A stretch of 64,000 bases of DNA from Aldrovandia affinis (Eukaryota; Chordata; Actinopteri; Notacanthiformes; Halosauridae): contig JAINUG010000259.1 of NCBI GenBank assembly GCA_029706075.1, forward strand, positions 558,001 through 622,000, written 5' to 3'. Positions 10,512 through 22,126 of this stretch are shown in pieces. A program made the position numbers and the translations under genes. Numbering within the stretch: the stretch's first letter is position 1; every line of letters starts with the position of its first letter. The notes beneath the pieces are model-generated. The model was not told where the DNA came from. It did not search any database and saw only the letters and a list, made by a program, of their open reading frames with translations.

Positions 10512-11782
10512 GTAGTGCTGCGTTTATTTAGTTATTTTACTTAAGTGCTTTGTTTTTTATGTTATATATAATTCGTTAAGAGTTTTCATACCTTACACAA
10601 AACAGAAACACCTGCTTTGGTGCTAAATAGCTATCCTTTTACTAAAGGCGTGTTCATCTGTTAATAATGTAGTATGTATTAAATGTAATTAGATTTTCTT
10701 CGGTTATGTGTTTTGAAGGCCATGTGTGTATGCGGTCTTTAAAATTTGTTCAAATGTATGAACTCTAGATGTAGGCTACTCCAGCCTCACGATTCTCAAT
10801 CGCCTCATAATTCAAGGTAAACGCGTTTTAGGACAGAAGCCTACATCACATACCCATTTCACGCTTGCGTCAAGCCTGCCACAGCTCAGATTCTCTTACG
10901 GACACATAGGCTACGTGTTCTGAGGGGATTCGTATGTACGGTGGACACTGACCTGTAATAAATGGAACGGTTTGTGGTTAACCATTATATATACCAATAT
11001 ATATCCCAAACAACAACTGTGTGACTTCGTTGTCCTATTATACCCTGGCCAAATCTAATGCGAAATGAACCATTTGTCCGAGAAGGAATTATTGCACAAC
11101 AGATGTTTGCGCGAGACCACTTAAACCAGACCTCCAAAGGGCATGGGAATATGTATAATTTAATATTCTAGAAGTTGCAACCACCACTGGCAGAAAGAAT
11201 GTGATATTTTGGCAATTCGGTATTCCTGTCCTATTCAAGTTTACTGGCATGAGTTTCTGCCCATTTGGGGTTTTTTCCTGTAGAATTGGGAATTGACATA
11301 TTTTATTAAGAAATAACGCTTTGTTTAAAAAGTTCGACCTAAACTGCAATATACAGTATGAATGCTGCCAGCTCATCACTGTAATCACACCTGTAGCAGT
11401 TTTCTTAGACTGACAAGTGTATGAACACACTGTAGCTTAAGTTTACCGAGGTGTATGATGGTTTCGACTGAGAGACGTGCATATACTTTTTTCACCTGCT
11501 TGGTTAAGCTATTAAAAATGCTGATGTTATTGTGTGGGCATTAACTGCTAAGTTCAATTATTCGTTGTGATCTCATGTCCAATTGGACAACTCTTAACTT
11601 TTCAGTGTTACAAGTGTAGTGTATAATATCACTGTGGAGTATTAATTTGGGGTAATGTTGTTGTTTACGTTTTTGGTGTTGTTATTGTTTAGAACATGTA
11701 ACCCCCTTTCATTTTTACCCACTACAGTCCCAGACCATCATAAGGTTCTAGGCATCCTGTATTCTCTGTATGTTATGAAGCA

Positions 11783-11855
<73 letters not shown>

Positions 11856-12587
11856 ATAATTCTGTTTTCCAACAAAATGTTCACTGTAAAGAAAATAAGG
11901 ACATGATCTGCTTCCACATGTCCGAACCAGCTTAGAGATGCATGTATGAGAAACAGGAGAAAATAAAATTAAAATGTTGGCCATGAATATTTAATGGCTT
12001 CAGAGTTCATTCACATGTGACCGGTAGATCTGTAATTCATAATTTGAACACAGTGTGTTCTGTTTCATTCTTCCAGCATGGGGCTAGAAATTAGCAGCTG
12101 TTCACTTGATAAGCTTTTGAAGGTAAATTCTGGTGTCAGTGGAGGGTGAATAGAATATAGGTTTACAGATGGTTGAGTTGGACACAAGAATCATCCCCCA
12201 TCAATGCATTTTTTTCATCAACTGAATTTAAATGATCCCCATGCGCATTTTACAATATTCCTCATAAATACTGAATCATCAATATTCCATAAAGGAAATC
12301 CACCTCCCCTCCCTGCCCCCTGAGGTAGAGGATCATGAAAGATCATGCCTATTCCCTTTAATAGCTGGAAGCTCCGTGTTACAGGCACATATACAATCAA
12401 ATGTGGGCCGGACCACACTGATACCACCACAGAGTTTCCATGGCCAGCAGACCTGAATAATTATCTGTTGCTTTGTGGCTCTGGTTCAGGAGGATGTGGC
12501 CATTGTTGTTTGGTGTAGAGTTCGGGACAGGGAGAGGAAAAAGACATGGATATTGAGGAGCCATGGAAACATCACACTCATAATCAC
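10512..12587. other. Intronic DNA, no gene seen
   Basis: This is the first 2 kb of intron 1. A (CA)n tract at 11786-11852 is the only clear feature. Short ORFs here have no family features. Confidence 0.5.
11786..11852. repeat. (CA)n microsatellite, about 33 units
   Basis: An uninterrupted CA dinucleotide run of 67 bases. It creates artificial Thr-His or Val-Cys reading frames that are not genes. Confidence 0.98.
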
Positions 12588-13902
12588 TAGAGATGCACCG
12601 ATTGCGATTTTCTTGGCCGATTCCGATTTCCAATTTTTGATTAGTCTGACTTGCCGATACCGATTTTGGCCGATTCCGATTTTTTTTCCTAAAAACAATA
12701 ATTGACAACTTACACAAACATTTTTGTAACTTTGCTTTAATAGAAAATTAAGATTGACAATTCTGAGGTAGGTCAGAAGCATGAGGTAGGTCTCACTAAA
12801 ACACATTTCAAAAAAAAAAAGTGTTCCAGGTTACTGGACAGAGCTTTTCTTTTTTTGTGCAAATTAAATTCAATGATGAATAAAAGAGAATCCAGTGCAC
12901 AGCTAGCTACTATGCACATTTACTTTTCCAAAAGAAAACAGGTGCAACATCAAAATACAAATTAAAATAAATGAAATATAGCCTACATTTTGTTCTTTCC
13001 TCCTCCCCATATTTTAGTTCGAACCTATGATGCGCTAGACTAATTTGTTTGCTAGAGGTGGATTAGAGTAGATCCCAATTCTATATAGTGCAATGGAAAA
13101 CACTTGTAGAGACATAAGGGCGGATGTTTCAGTTGCGGAGCTTGTCAAAGGCATTGAAACAAGCCGCTCTTCAGCAGAATTTCGTTATTTGCGTGAGTCA
13201 GGTAGCCTAACGACTACGACTTTAACTAGCTTCAAAGCCTAGATAAAAAGCACAGCTGGTACCTTCATGCACAACACAGTTAATACACCATTTGTGGTTT
13301 AGCTAGAAATCGTTAGATGAATTTATCATTAGGTCTAATAAGTTAGATTTGTATGAGTGAATAGCACTGTTTCATAACGTCACTCATTAGCGAACATAAT
13401 GATTTCAGTGCAATTCAGTGCTTCAGCAGGGCATTATTACGTCAAGTTTATGCACTACCACCATGTTCTATTAATGGAAAATGGTTCAGAGGAACCGAAC
13501 TAGCGCAACGAAGTTAATTATTAATTAACCCCGGTACCTACGGTACTGTAGACTTGGTACCTGGGTGATGATTTTTCAAGTGTCTGATTAGGTTGGTCGT
13601 TCCGAACGTTTTCGAGGTTGTTCCTCCGCGGCTTATTTTCGATTGACATGTATGACAAACTGCAAGCTTTAAGTCGTCTTCACTGACTGTGAAAAACGCC
13701 CATACTGAGGACATGTTGAGGCGTGTTCAGCGCTGCGCTCATCTGATCTGTCTGCATTGGCTCACGGGTGCGCGCACGTCACGTGAAAAACCGGCGCACA
13801 GAATCGGCTATGTGGAGTGATCAGGATCAAGTCACCGATTGAGGCCGATCAGCTGAAAATCGGCCATTTCCGGTCAGAGGCCGATCGATCGGTGCATCTA
13901 TA
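12588..13902 (-). mobile_element. hAT transposon, non-autonomous, with perfect 8-bp target duplication
   Basis: The ends are inverted repeats: TAGAGATGCACCGAT on the left and, reversed, TATAGATGCACCGAT on the right. Both are followed inward by repeated GGCCGATTCCGAT-like words. The 8-bp duplication ATAATCAC flanks it at 12580-12587 and 13903-13910. Eight bases and this terminus are hallmarks of hAT elements. At 1,315 bp it is too short for a full transposase, but a BED zinc-finger exon survives inside (13538-13714, - strand). Confidence 0.9.
13538..13714 (-). CDS. BED zinc-finger exon of a hAT transposase (58 aa)
   Basis: The - strand reads ATG (13712-13714) MSSVWAFFTVSEDD and then a complete BED-type finger: VCHTCQSKISRGG with its Cys pair, and NLIRHLKNHHPG with the His pair. 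It stops at TAG (13538-13540). A GGTACC donor-like site near its end could instead join it to a lost exon. BED fingers bind the transposon's terminal DNA. No catalytic or hATC dimerisation domain remains in the element. The finger has no disabling change, which is notable in an otherwise non-coding element. Expression is not shown. Confidence 0.7.
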   Translation of the reverse strand: MSSVWAFFTVSEDDLKLAVCHTCQSKISRGGTTSKTFGTTNLIRHLKNHHPGTKSTVP

Positions 13903-13910
13903 ATAATCAC

Positions 13911-16900
13911 CAATTATGTTTCAATAACAAGAGTGTATGTGTGTTTGTGTGTGTGTGCGCATGAGTCTAGGAAACTGACTGAGTATGTGTGTTTGTATGT
14001 GTGTGTGGAATTATGAACTCCAGCAAGTACCAAAACATTTTGGCCAAAACCCTGGTTTCCCCCTGCCAGGAGGCTGAAACTCAGCCATAAATGTATCTTT
14101 CAGCAAGATAATTATCCCATGCATACCTCAAGAAAGGGTTAACTGACCACACAGTGACTGTTTTGTAATGACCTTCTCAGTCTTCTCAGAGACTCCACAA
14201 GGTGTCTTCACCTATTCAAAAATCTGTGGGTTGAATTAAAATTGAATTTTGGCATTTTGGCATTGGAACTATGATGTGAGTGTGAATGTTTAAAAATGCA
14301 TTATGATTCTTAAAAAACAACATGATAAAATAATACAAAAGAAATGTGATCATTTCAAAACTATTTTGATTTGCAATGGAAAAAATGGCAAGAGGAGCTC
14401 TGTAATGTTAGTTTGAGAGAGATTCTTCTTCCTGAAAGAGGAAAGTATTATGAGAAATCCAAAGTCCAAAAAATGAGATTATTTGAATCATGGGTCTCAG
14501 GGCCCTTGAGTGGAGATTTTTCCCGACCAGTTTCACTGTCTAAGCAACGATTGCAGCTTAGATAAATTAAATTAAAACAGTAGTTCAGGTTCAACTTAGC
14601 AATTCAAAAAGTCAGGTTCATACCACCTTAAAGTAAGAACCTGTTGTACTGAATGACCACAGAGAGAGATGCAGAGAGCCAAAGCACATCCCCTTCAACT
14701 AAACGGAACTTTGCCAGGGATAAGCATGGCCCTTGGAAACATTACAGAACCATCAGTCTACAGCCTTTTTTACCCTATTTGTGTGTCTAATTGTGCGATT
14801 CTGTGCATCCACCCATTTTCTAGGAGTTCAGCCATTTTAAGAGTTGGGGAATAATTTTTCAGTGTTTCCCACATGAGCTCTGTGAAGCCCATTGTGACAA
14901 CTTGGACAAGGGTGCTATGTAGAGGGTTCCCTCATTGCTTGAAAATAGTTGAAAATCCTCAAATTTAGAAAAACAATCAGTATTTTTTGATGAGAGATTT
15001 TGCTGCTCATCATGAAAAGCTTGAAATCCAGGTTTTATATAAATGACACCATTATATCCAGACTGGCACACTCTCCTCAGAAGCCTCTCTCCAGTCCCCA
15101 GTCCTCAGTTGAGTTGCATAGTTAGAGGAGAGCAGTGGTAGGCAGTCTGCAGTTGCCCGTCTACGTGAGGATTCATGTGGTGAGACCAGCCTTCTGAAAC
15201 TCCCCCTCCTGGGCCAACACAACTGGGATAATTTTTGGAAATTCATTCAATGTTTGAATTAGATTAACTCAAATGTAATATTACAGAAACAACTGAACTG
15301 GAGAGATGTGACTCTGGCAGGAAGGCATTGCACTGTCAGGTAGGTGGTGAAATGTAAGCGCATTCACATCTTTGGTTGTAGGGGATGGCTTCTAGTAACA
15401 TAAGACAAGAATGGGGTATGCCACATGCACCTTTACACACTGTGTCTGTTATCACCACCAGTGGCCCGTGTCATCTGCAGTTTGGTGGCCAGTGCTTCCT
15501 GTTCCAGGAAGTTACTGTGGCCTAAGGCTTATTCAGCTGCAGTCTGACTTTACCAGCTCAGCAAGCCAGTTTCCTCCTGCACCTGATACAGACTTTATCC
15601 CAGATGAAGATTTGGAGTGAAGCTTGATTCCGCTTGGAAGATAAATAAATATTATTTTGCGAGCACTCGCTTACAATAAGGAGTTGATATTTAAGCGGTA
15701 ATTGCATTTGCCGTCTGTTGCAGAATGTTTCAGTTCTTGTCTCTTTTCAGTGCTTGTTCTGGTAAACATAGATTCAGCTCTCTTGGGCATATGAGAGAGA
15801 CAGTAGACTGGAGTTCATTGAACGTGTTATTCCTCATACTGTTTTATTTTATTTTTGTTTTTCCCCAAAAAATATTTTCCCCAAAGACAGAAGTGTTATT
15901 GGTTATTGGCATCTCTGGCCGTCTCTTGGCAGCGAGGCAAAGCGGAGGACATTTATTAATATTTAACATAAAGCACACCTCTTTCTGCCTTGGGGGAATA
16001 CAAACAAAATGTCACAGCAGTTCCACTAATCTGGCAGAGCTGTGTGTGAGGTTTGAGGGCTGGGGATGGGACAGGAAGTTAGCTGGAGATTGGGATCTTC
16101 ATTCTTTCATTTGCCATTTAATGTTGCCGAGGATTGCTTCAATTTAGCTTGGTCAATATTGCTTGTTGGGTATAAAGCAAGTTTTTCTCTCTTTCCTTTT
16201 CTTGTCTTTCCTTTTTGGCTGCTGACTGCTGTGGGTGTTTTGGCTTATTAGGAATTCTGCCCTCTTAAAGTGCACTGTGCATTGGTAAACATGAAACAGG
16301 TTGACTTAGTTACCCCTTTCAGCCTGGGGGTGGGGAGACTAATTGCTTTAGAATTCTCTTTCGCTCTGAAACATTTTGGCACATAGATGCTACAGAGACA
16401 GCCTGGGAAGTATGAGAGGTAATTACACTCCGTTTCGATCAGGGAATGAGTCAAATGCACGTGTGTAAAAATAGTCCAGCAAGACTCCGGCCGATTAGGC
16501 CTCCGTGACTCGGTGGCGCAGGTGTCCTGTCACACGTCCTGCGCGTAGAGGCCGTACGCGGGGTGGAGAACGGGAGCTTTAAGTCCCCCCTGGAGCTGCT
16601 GTGTGGCTCTCTCTGGATAGCCTTGTGGCTGAAAGAGCAGGATGCAGTGGGTTTGGGCCTGGCATTGCAGAGCTTATGACCTTGGGACAGAGTGATGTCC
16701 AGGGTCCAAGGTCAAGCATATTTGGGCACCACTGGGAAACCTCGATAGTCTCTGACCTCACCAGACATACCAGGCATTAGCGGTAGGACAGCCACACCCT
16801 CTAAAATAGGTGGAGTGGGTACTTAAATCCATTAGGTTAATGAAACTGTTTCAGTAAACAATAATGATGTGTGGATGCACAGGAAGAACATGGCATCACC

Positions 16901-17911
16901 AGCATTCTGTGCCCTGGTCAACATTTAGCTGCTAAAGCTACCAGGAAATGTTTTTTGGTCGTGTGTGTGTGTGTATGTGTGTGTGTTTGTGTGTCTGTGT
17001 GCGCGTTTAGCTTTTCACACAACACATTTTAAAAATATGTTGTTCTTTCAAGAGCTATCAAATAAGCCCAATAAATGCCATATGCCACCCTGGACATAAC
17101 TGTTGATACTCTCAAATCATTTAAATGACTGATACTCCCTGATTGCATTTGTAATTAAAAGTTTTATTTATTCTTTTTTTAAGTCAGCTTCAAAAACCGT
17201 CACCCTCCTGTTTGCCGTTCCTGCAAATAATTAGGTGGCGTTTTATCTTTTCCTGGTGAAAAGTGATTTCCTGGTGATTTGTCCTCATGCCGGCTCCCTG
17301 CTGTCTCTGTGCACATTGTCAGAGCTTATCGACCACTTCTAATTCACATCACAGGCCAAGAACAGAGAGGTGTAGGCTGCACAGGGACCCTCTTGGAGAC
17401 ATTAAGCCTTTGTGGGTTAAAAATGAACCCACAAAGGTTTAAATTCTGAAATTCTGAAATATAAATATACAATTGTATTTATTTTACATTTGTATATAGT
17501 GGCCCAATTTTAAGAACTGCAGCCAACAACAGCTATTAATTGTTTTGATTATGTTCATGTTCATGTCCATGTTACTGTTTATAGGTGGAATTTCAGAATT
17601 TATTCTATTTTTGTACCTGGGTGAACACACAGGGAAGGGAAGAGAGTGTACACTATGGGGAGGGGGGGAGGTCTTCAAACACAACACTTTTATGTGTATC
17701 ACTCAGAATGAATGGGCCAAGCACTGAAGCTATAGCAGTAAGATTGAATGCTTTTTCTCGGTTTGTGGACGTAGAGAAAGTGCCTGTAACTGTACGACGA
17801 ACCTTTACTGTAATATTTATTTGCATTGTTCTTTTACAGTGGAATTTGATCATGCCTGCGGCTCATTAACCAGAATGTGAATCCCTGTAAGATGTATACA
17901 GTAAAGATTTA
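13911..17911. other. Intronic DNA, no gene seen
   Basis: Four kilobases with chance ORFs only. GT-rich patches occur at about 13930-14010 and 16960-17008. A GC-rich stretch near 16480-16600 has no recognisable coding or promoter motif. Confidence 0.5.
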
Positions 17912-17913
17912 TA

Positions 17914-18441
17914 CAGTACCAGTCAAAAGTTTGAGTACACCTTCCATCTGGACACTCCTTCATTCTTCAGCAAGATAACGACCCGAAACACACCTTGAAG
18001 TTGTGCAAGAACTACCTGGTGAACGTGAAGGACAACTCAAACTGATGACCTGGCCTGCCCAGTGTCCAGACCTCAATCCCATAGAAATTGTATGGGACGA
18101 ACTGGACAGAAAAGTCAAAGCAAAGCAACCCACAAGTTTCTCTGGGAATTGCTGCAGGAGAGCTGGGAAGACATATTGGGTGATTTCCTGCTGAAACATA
18201 TTAACCGAATGGCCCGTGTTTGTGAGGCTGTTATCACGGCAAAGGGTGGCTATTTTGAGGAATCCAAGATTCAATTTTTGATATAATTTTCTTGAACATT
18301 TCTTTGATGTAAATTTTGTTCATTGTTACATGTTTTTTGTCATTTTAAAGTATTTACAGAAACGTATACGGTGTAAAGCATTGTCAGTTATGAGATAAAC
18401 CTAGTTTCCAGCAGGTGTACTCAAACTTTTGACTGGTACTG
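17914..18441 (+). mobile_element. Tc1-like element with large internal deletion
   Basis: Inverted termini CAGTACCAGTCAAAAGTTTG (left) and its complement (right, ending 18441) are each flanked by TA, the Tc1 target duplication (17912-17913 and 18442-18443). Only the C-terminal half of the transposase remains, joined near 17950 to the left terminal repeat. The element is 528 bp, about a third of full length. Confidence 0.9.
17957..18286 (+). pseudogene. Tc1 transposase C-terminal remnant, frameshifted
   Basis: It starts FILQQDNDPKHTLKLCKNYL with the second catalytic Asp, then [20 protein letters not shown] with the catalytic Glu. The frame changes near 18135 and continues LWELLQESWEDILGDFLLKH to GGYFEESKI and a stop at 18286. 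The DNA-binding domains and the first catalytic Asp are deleted. Confidence 0.85.
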
Positions 18442-18443
18442 TA

Positions 18444-19448
18444 TGTACTTGTAAATTATGTTCATGTAAATGCCTGTATTCTCCAGCCCTTGCTGTTCAT
18501 GTCATGTTTTGACATGACACGCTCTCATCCAAGCCGGTGATATCTTTAAATTATGGGTAAGAGATCAAGTTCCACCTTGTGTGCTTTCGTGGTCTATGCC
18601 CCCTGAAATTAGCACCGTCTGGCTGAGGACCCCACACCAATAAAATGGTTCATTTTTGCACCTTTATCCAACACCAAGTACAGGCTGCAATGCAGTGACT
18701 ATTTGACACATGGAGGCATATCTAATATCTGGTGTGATTATATCAGAGATCTGCATATGACATGTGCATAGCTATTATTACAATATGCATATTTAATAAT
18801 GACTACTTAATGATCACAATAACCAGACAATGCTTCTTCAATCTCTAAAATATGTAATTTGTGAAATATAACCTGATGAACCCGTGATTTAGGCTGCACT
18901 GTCTGGTCTCTTTAGCCCTCCCTTCCATATCAGATGGTCATAGGGGACTCTCTCTTTTATCACAATGGCTTTCATCAATCTGAGTGAGGATTTAACGAGC
19001 CACAGCAGCACTGTTGAGGAGGGAACTCTCTGGCCAGTGTTCCTCTTTTCAATAGGAACACATCCTCACCTCTGCAGTGCTGGCCACCTCCCACTCGCTC
19101 CTCGCTGTCCTTGAAGGCATGAGTCATGGAAAACATGCTTTCTTTGAGGGTTTTTTTTGCTGCAAGAAATAATGTGTCAAATTTCTTTTTTTTTTTTTAC
19201 ATTTTATGAAATTGGCTGCTTGTGTGAGGAGAAACTGATCATTCCTGAAAACGGACTTTCATAATTACATTGCCTGGGTCCAATCCAAACTCCCCTGCAC
19301 CTGTTTCCATGGAGACGTGATAATCCATCACTGCGCTCACGCAGTAATAAGGGTTCTTCTGTGCATCTTGTGTGTTCTATCTCTTCGTCCTGGGTAATTG
19401 TCAAGTAAAATTACACAAAATTGTCAAAGTAATTTGATTCAGTCATAT
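18444..19448. other. Intronic DNA, no gene seen
   Basis: One kilobase of ordinary intronic sequence with a short T run near 19188. No element ends or coding features recognised. Confidence 0.5.
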
Positions 19449-19452
19449 ATAT

Positions 19453-19837
19453 TGTAGTGCAACCAAGGGTGTGGGGTTTCCACTCCGCCAATAATCAATA
19501 ATTTATTCGATATGCAACGAAGACAATGGAGACAGTTCAAAATAAACACTCGTTTTATTAAGGAAATGTGGAAGTATCTCCGCATAAGGAAATGCCGTTC
19601 CCGTGGCAGGGAAACACGGCTGGCAATAAATGTCACGGGCAATTGCAATAATGTCCACAAACTTTTCTCTTTGTTGGGTTGTCCGTGATCCGATTTCGTC
19701 GTCGTTGTCCGTTCCGGGGTAATTCCTGTGTCGTCGTTGTCGTCCAATCCGTTGTTCAGTAGCCAAAAAAGAATCCGTCCGTTCGTCCCAAAAAAAGTAA
19801 TCCAAAAACAAAAACGACTTATCTTTCTCTTTCTCTT

Positions 19838-19873
<36 letters not shown>

Positions 19874-20080
19874 AATCCTCGCACACACCAACCTCGTACC
19901 TACTCCCAACAGCGCACCTGTGTGAGAGCGCTCTTTTTATTGTTTGGTAATTGAGTTTACGCACGTCAGCTGTGGAATCAGTCCCGGGGTTCCCAACATG
20001 GCGCGGGGGTGGAGCCAGCGTGCCGAAAGGTATTTCCCCTCTATGATGACGCCATAGCACGCGCCTACTCGGGCGCTACA
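19453..20080 (-). repeat. 3' LTR of the gypsy element (628 bp)
   Basis: On the - strand it begins TGTAGCGCCCGAGTAGGCGC and ends TTGCACTACA, the TG...CA form of LTRs. It contains a CT-repeat tract (+ strand 19826-19873). Its first 56 bases recur exactly at 21703-21758. The remaining part of the LTR is found only once. Confidence 0.9.
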
Positions 20081-20098
20081 CACCCTCCCCCTCAGCTC
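20081..20098 (-). promoter_or_regulatory. Polypurine tract of gypsy element
   Basis: On the - strand GAGCTGAGGGGGAGGGTG directly precedes the 3' LTR. This is the expected primer for plus-strand DNA synthesis and shows that the 3' end of the internal region is intact. Confidence 0.75.
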
Positions 20099-21395
20099 CG
20101 ACCCGGAGGGGGGAGCTGTCTGGCACCACAGGGCTTCTCTCCGCGAGAGGGCGTCCGCATTGCCATGGTTGACGCCTGACCTGTGGAGCACATCAAAATT
20201 AAAAGGTTGCAATGACAGAAACCAACGGGTCACTCTAGGGTTAGTCTCGCGATTTCTTGACATCCAGACCAGCGGGGCATGATCCGTTACTAAGGTGAAT
20301 GTCCTCCCTAATAAATAATACCGGAGTGTCTCCAGTGCCCATTTGATCGCAAGGCACTCTTTTTCCACTGTCGAGTACCTTGTCTCCCTCGGTAAAAGCT
20401 TACGGCTGATGTACATCACGGGGTGTTCCTCACCCCCCTGTACTTGAGACAGGACCGCCCCGATTCCAGTCTCCGATGCATCCGTCTGGACCAGCAGGGG
20501 TTTTTGGAAATCCGGAGTGACCAGCACCGGTCCGGAACAGAGCCTTGAGGTGTTGGAATGCGGTTTCCTCTGTCTCGGTCCACTCCACCTGTCGCGGCAA
20601 CTTTTTCTTGGTCAGGTCTGTCAACGGGCTAGCCAGGGATGCAAAATTGGGAATAAATCGCCTGTAATAACTGGCCAGCCCGATGAACGTACGCACCTGT
20701 TTCTGTGTTGTGGGGCGGGGCCAATTGCGGATCGATCCGATTTTAGCCGCTTGGGGCTTGACCAACCCTCGGCCGATGGTGTAGCCCAGGTACTCGGCCT
20801 CCTGTAGCCCCAGGTGGCACTTCCGGGGGTTTGCTGTCAGCCCCGCCCCTCTTAGTGCGTGCAGCACCTCTTGCATCTGTCGGAGATGGGTCCCCCAGTC
20901 CTCTCCATGGATGACGATGTCGTCCAGGTACGCGGCAGCATACTTTTGGTGGGGACGCAGTACTTGATCCATCATCCGCTGGAAGGTGGGAGGTGCCCCG
21001 TGCAACCCGAATGGCAGTTTCCTGTATTGATACAGGCCATCCGGGGTAGCGAACGCCGTCTTCTCCCTAGACTCCCATGTCAGGGGCACCTGCCAGTACT
21101 CCTTCGTTAGGTCCAGTGTGCTGATGTACCTTGCTGTCCCGAGCCGCTCGATCAGCTCATCTACCCTAGGCATGGGGTATGCATCAAACTTGGAGACCTC
21201 ATTCAATTTTCTAAAATCATTACAGAACCTGATGGTTCCATCAGGCTTGGGGACCAGGACTATGGGGCTGCACCACTCACTACGGGACTCTTCTATGACC
21301 CCGGCCGCCAACATCGCCTGTACTTCACGACGCACCGCTTCACGCCGTGCCTCTGGAATGCGGTACAGCCGCTGGGTTCCGTGGTCATCCAGTTC
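20081..21395 (-). pseudogene. Gypsy pol: reverse transcriptase and RNase H, frameshifted
   Basis: On the - strand the RT begins in RLYRIPEARREAVRREVQA. It continues with GVIEESRSEWCSPIVLVPKP, FCNDFRKLNEVSKFDAYPMP, LDLTKEYWQVPL, LPFGLHGAPPTFQRMMD and the active site AAYLDDIVIHGED. The frame changes near 20510, then RNase H follows: LLVQTDASETGIGAVLSQ, YSTVEKECLAIKWAL, TLVTDHAPLVWM, HGNADALSRRE. No integrase follows; the ORF runs straight into the polypurine tract and LTR. One frameshift and the missing upstream domains make it inactive. Confidence 0.9.
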
Positions 21396-21702
21396 TTGGC
21401 CAAGCGTATCAGGTCGTGCATCTGGGCTCGGGGCGGTAAGGTAGCGTCAAAGGTCCAGTTATGACATTTCTGTGCCTGGCCGATGAGGCTGTGCCCGGCG
21501 CGACGCAGAAATTCCCTCTTCAGGATGGTGTAGTCAGCAGCCTGGACCTCATCTAAATCCTGGCATGTGTGCTGGGCCACCCGGACAGGAATGGAGCGAT
21601 CAGTCCGGCCCATTGCTCTGGAGCCCACCCCTCTCGGGTCGCTGTTCGCTCAAAGGTCTGGAGGTATGCCTCGATGTCATCCTCTGCGGTCATCTTTACC
21701 AG
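21375..21702 (-). pseudogene. Gypsy gag fragment, SCAN-like
   Basis: On the - strand: [20 protein letters not shown] and [18 protein letters not shown], then a frame change near 21590 into DYTILKREFLRRAGHSLIGQ. This resembles the capsid/SCAN-like region of teleost gypsy gag. Its N-terminus is cut where the 56-bp LTR fragment begins, and its C-terminus is joined to RT sequence by the internal deletion. Confidence 0.75.
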
Positions 21703-21758
21703 GAAAGGTATTTCCCCTCTATGATGACGCCATAGCACGCGCCTACTCGGGCGCTACA
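21703..21758 (-). repeat. Truncated 5' LTR (first 56 bp)
   Basis: Identical to 20025-20080 over all 56 bases (ends GGGCGCTACA on the + strand). The rest of the 5' LTR, the primer-binding site and the start of gag are deleted. Identity to the 3' LTR suggests the insertion is not very old, or that gene conversion acted. Confidence 0.85.
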
Positions 21759-21763
21759 ATATA

Positions 21764-21964
21764 CAGTGGGGAAAATAAATATTTCACCCCCTGCTGATTT
21801 TGTGAGTTTGCCCCCTTACAAAGAAAGGAACGGTCTATAATTTTCATGGTAGGTTCATTTTAACAGTGAGAGACAGAATATAAAAAATCCCAGAAAATCA
21901 CATTATATGAATTTTAAACATTTATTTGTGTTTTATTGAGGAAAATAAGTATTTCACCCCCTAC
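21764..21964. repeat. Left terminal inverted repeat of Tc1 (IR/DR type)
   Basis: An outer copy begins at 21764 and an inner copy of the same motif ends in CACCCCCTAC near 21964. Its mirror is 23162-23267 plus 24643-24737, also about 200 bases when the insert is removed. The paired motifs are the expected transposase binding sites of this Tc1 group. Confidence 0.85.
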
Positions 21965-22126
21965 CAACCAGCAAGAATTCTGGCTCCCACAGACCGGTTA
22001 TGTGACCAGGAGGCACACAGATTAGTCCTCTTACTTAATTAGTACTCCTAATTAAGTACTCGTTACCTGTATAAAAGACACCTGTCCACAGAATCAATCA
22101 ATGAATCAGATTCCAACCTCTCCACA

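Larger units (their letters stand above)
19453..21758 (-). mobile_element. Ty3/gypsy (Gmr1-like) LTR retrotransposon, internally deleted
   Basis: On the - strand the order is truncated 5' LTR (21703-21758), gag fragment, RT, RNase H, polypurine tract, 3' LTR (19453-20080). Protease and integrase are missing. RNase H ends immediately before the polypurine tract. That fits Gmr1-type elements, whose integrase lies upstream of RT, with the gag-to-RT interval deleted. Flanking ATAT on both sides may be a 4-bp target duplication, though the site is AT-rich and the evidence weak. Confidence 0.85.

Noticed and set aside
11655..11855. ORF with a Thr-His repeat tail
   Set aside because: Produced by the (CA)n tract; no coding features upstream and no splice context.
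12397..12806. Overlapping ORFs of about 106 aa
   Set aside because: They straddle the hAT terminus and its GGCCGATT repeats; no similarity to hAT protein.
15725..16147. 140-aa ORF in intron 1
   Set aside because: No recognisable domain, no homologous pattern, biased to hydrophobic and low-complexity residues; expected by chance in 64 kb.
16480..16620. CpG-rich patch as a promoter
   Set aside because: Short, with no TATA, start or exon signals following it; not distinguishable from chance.
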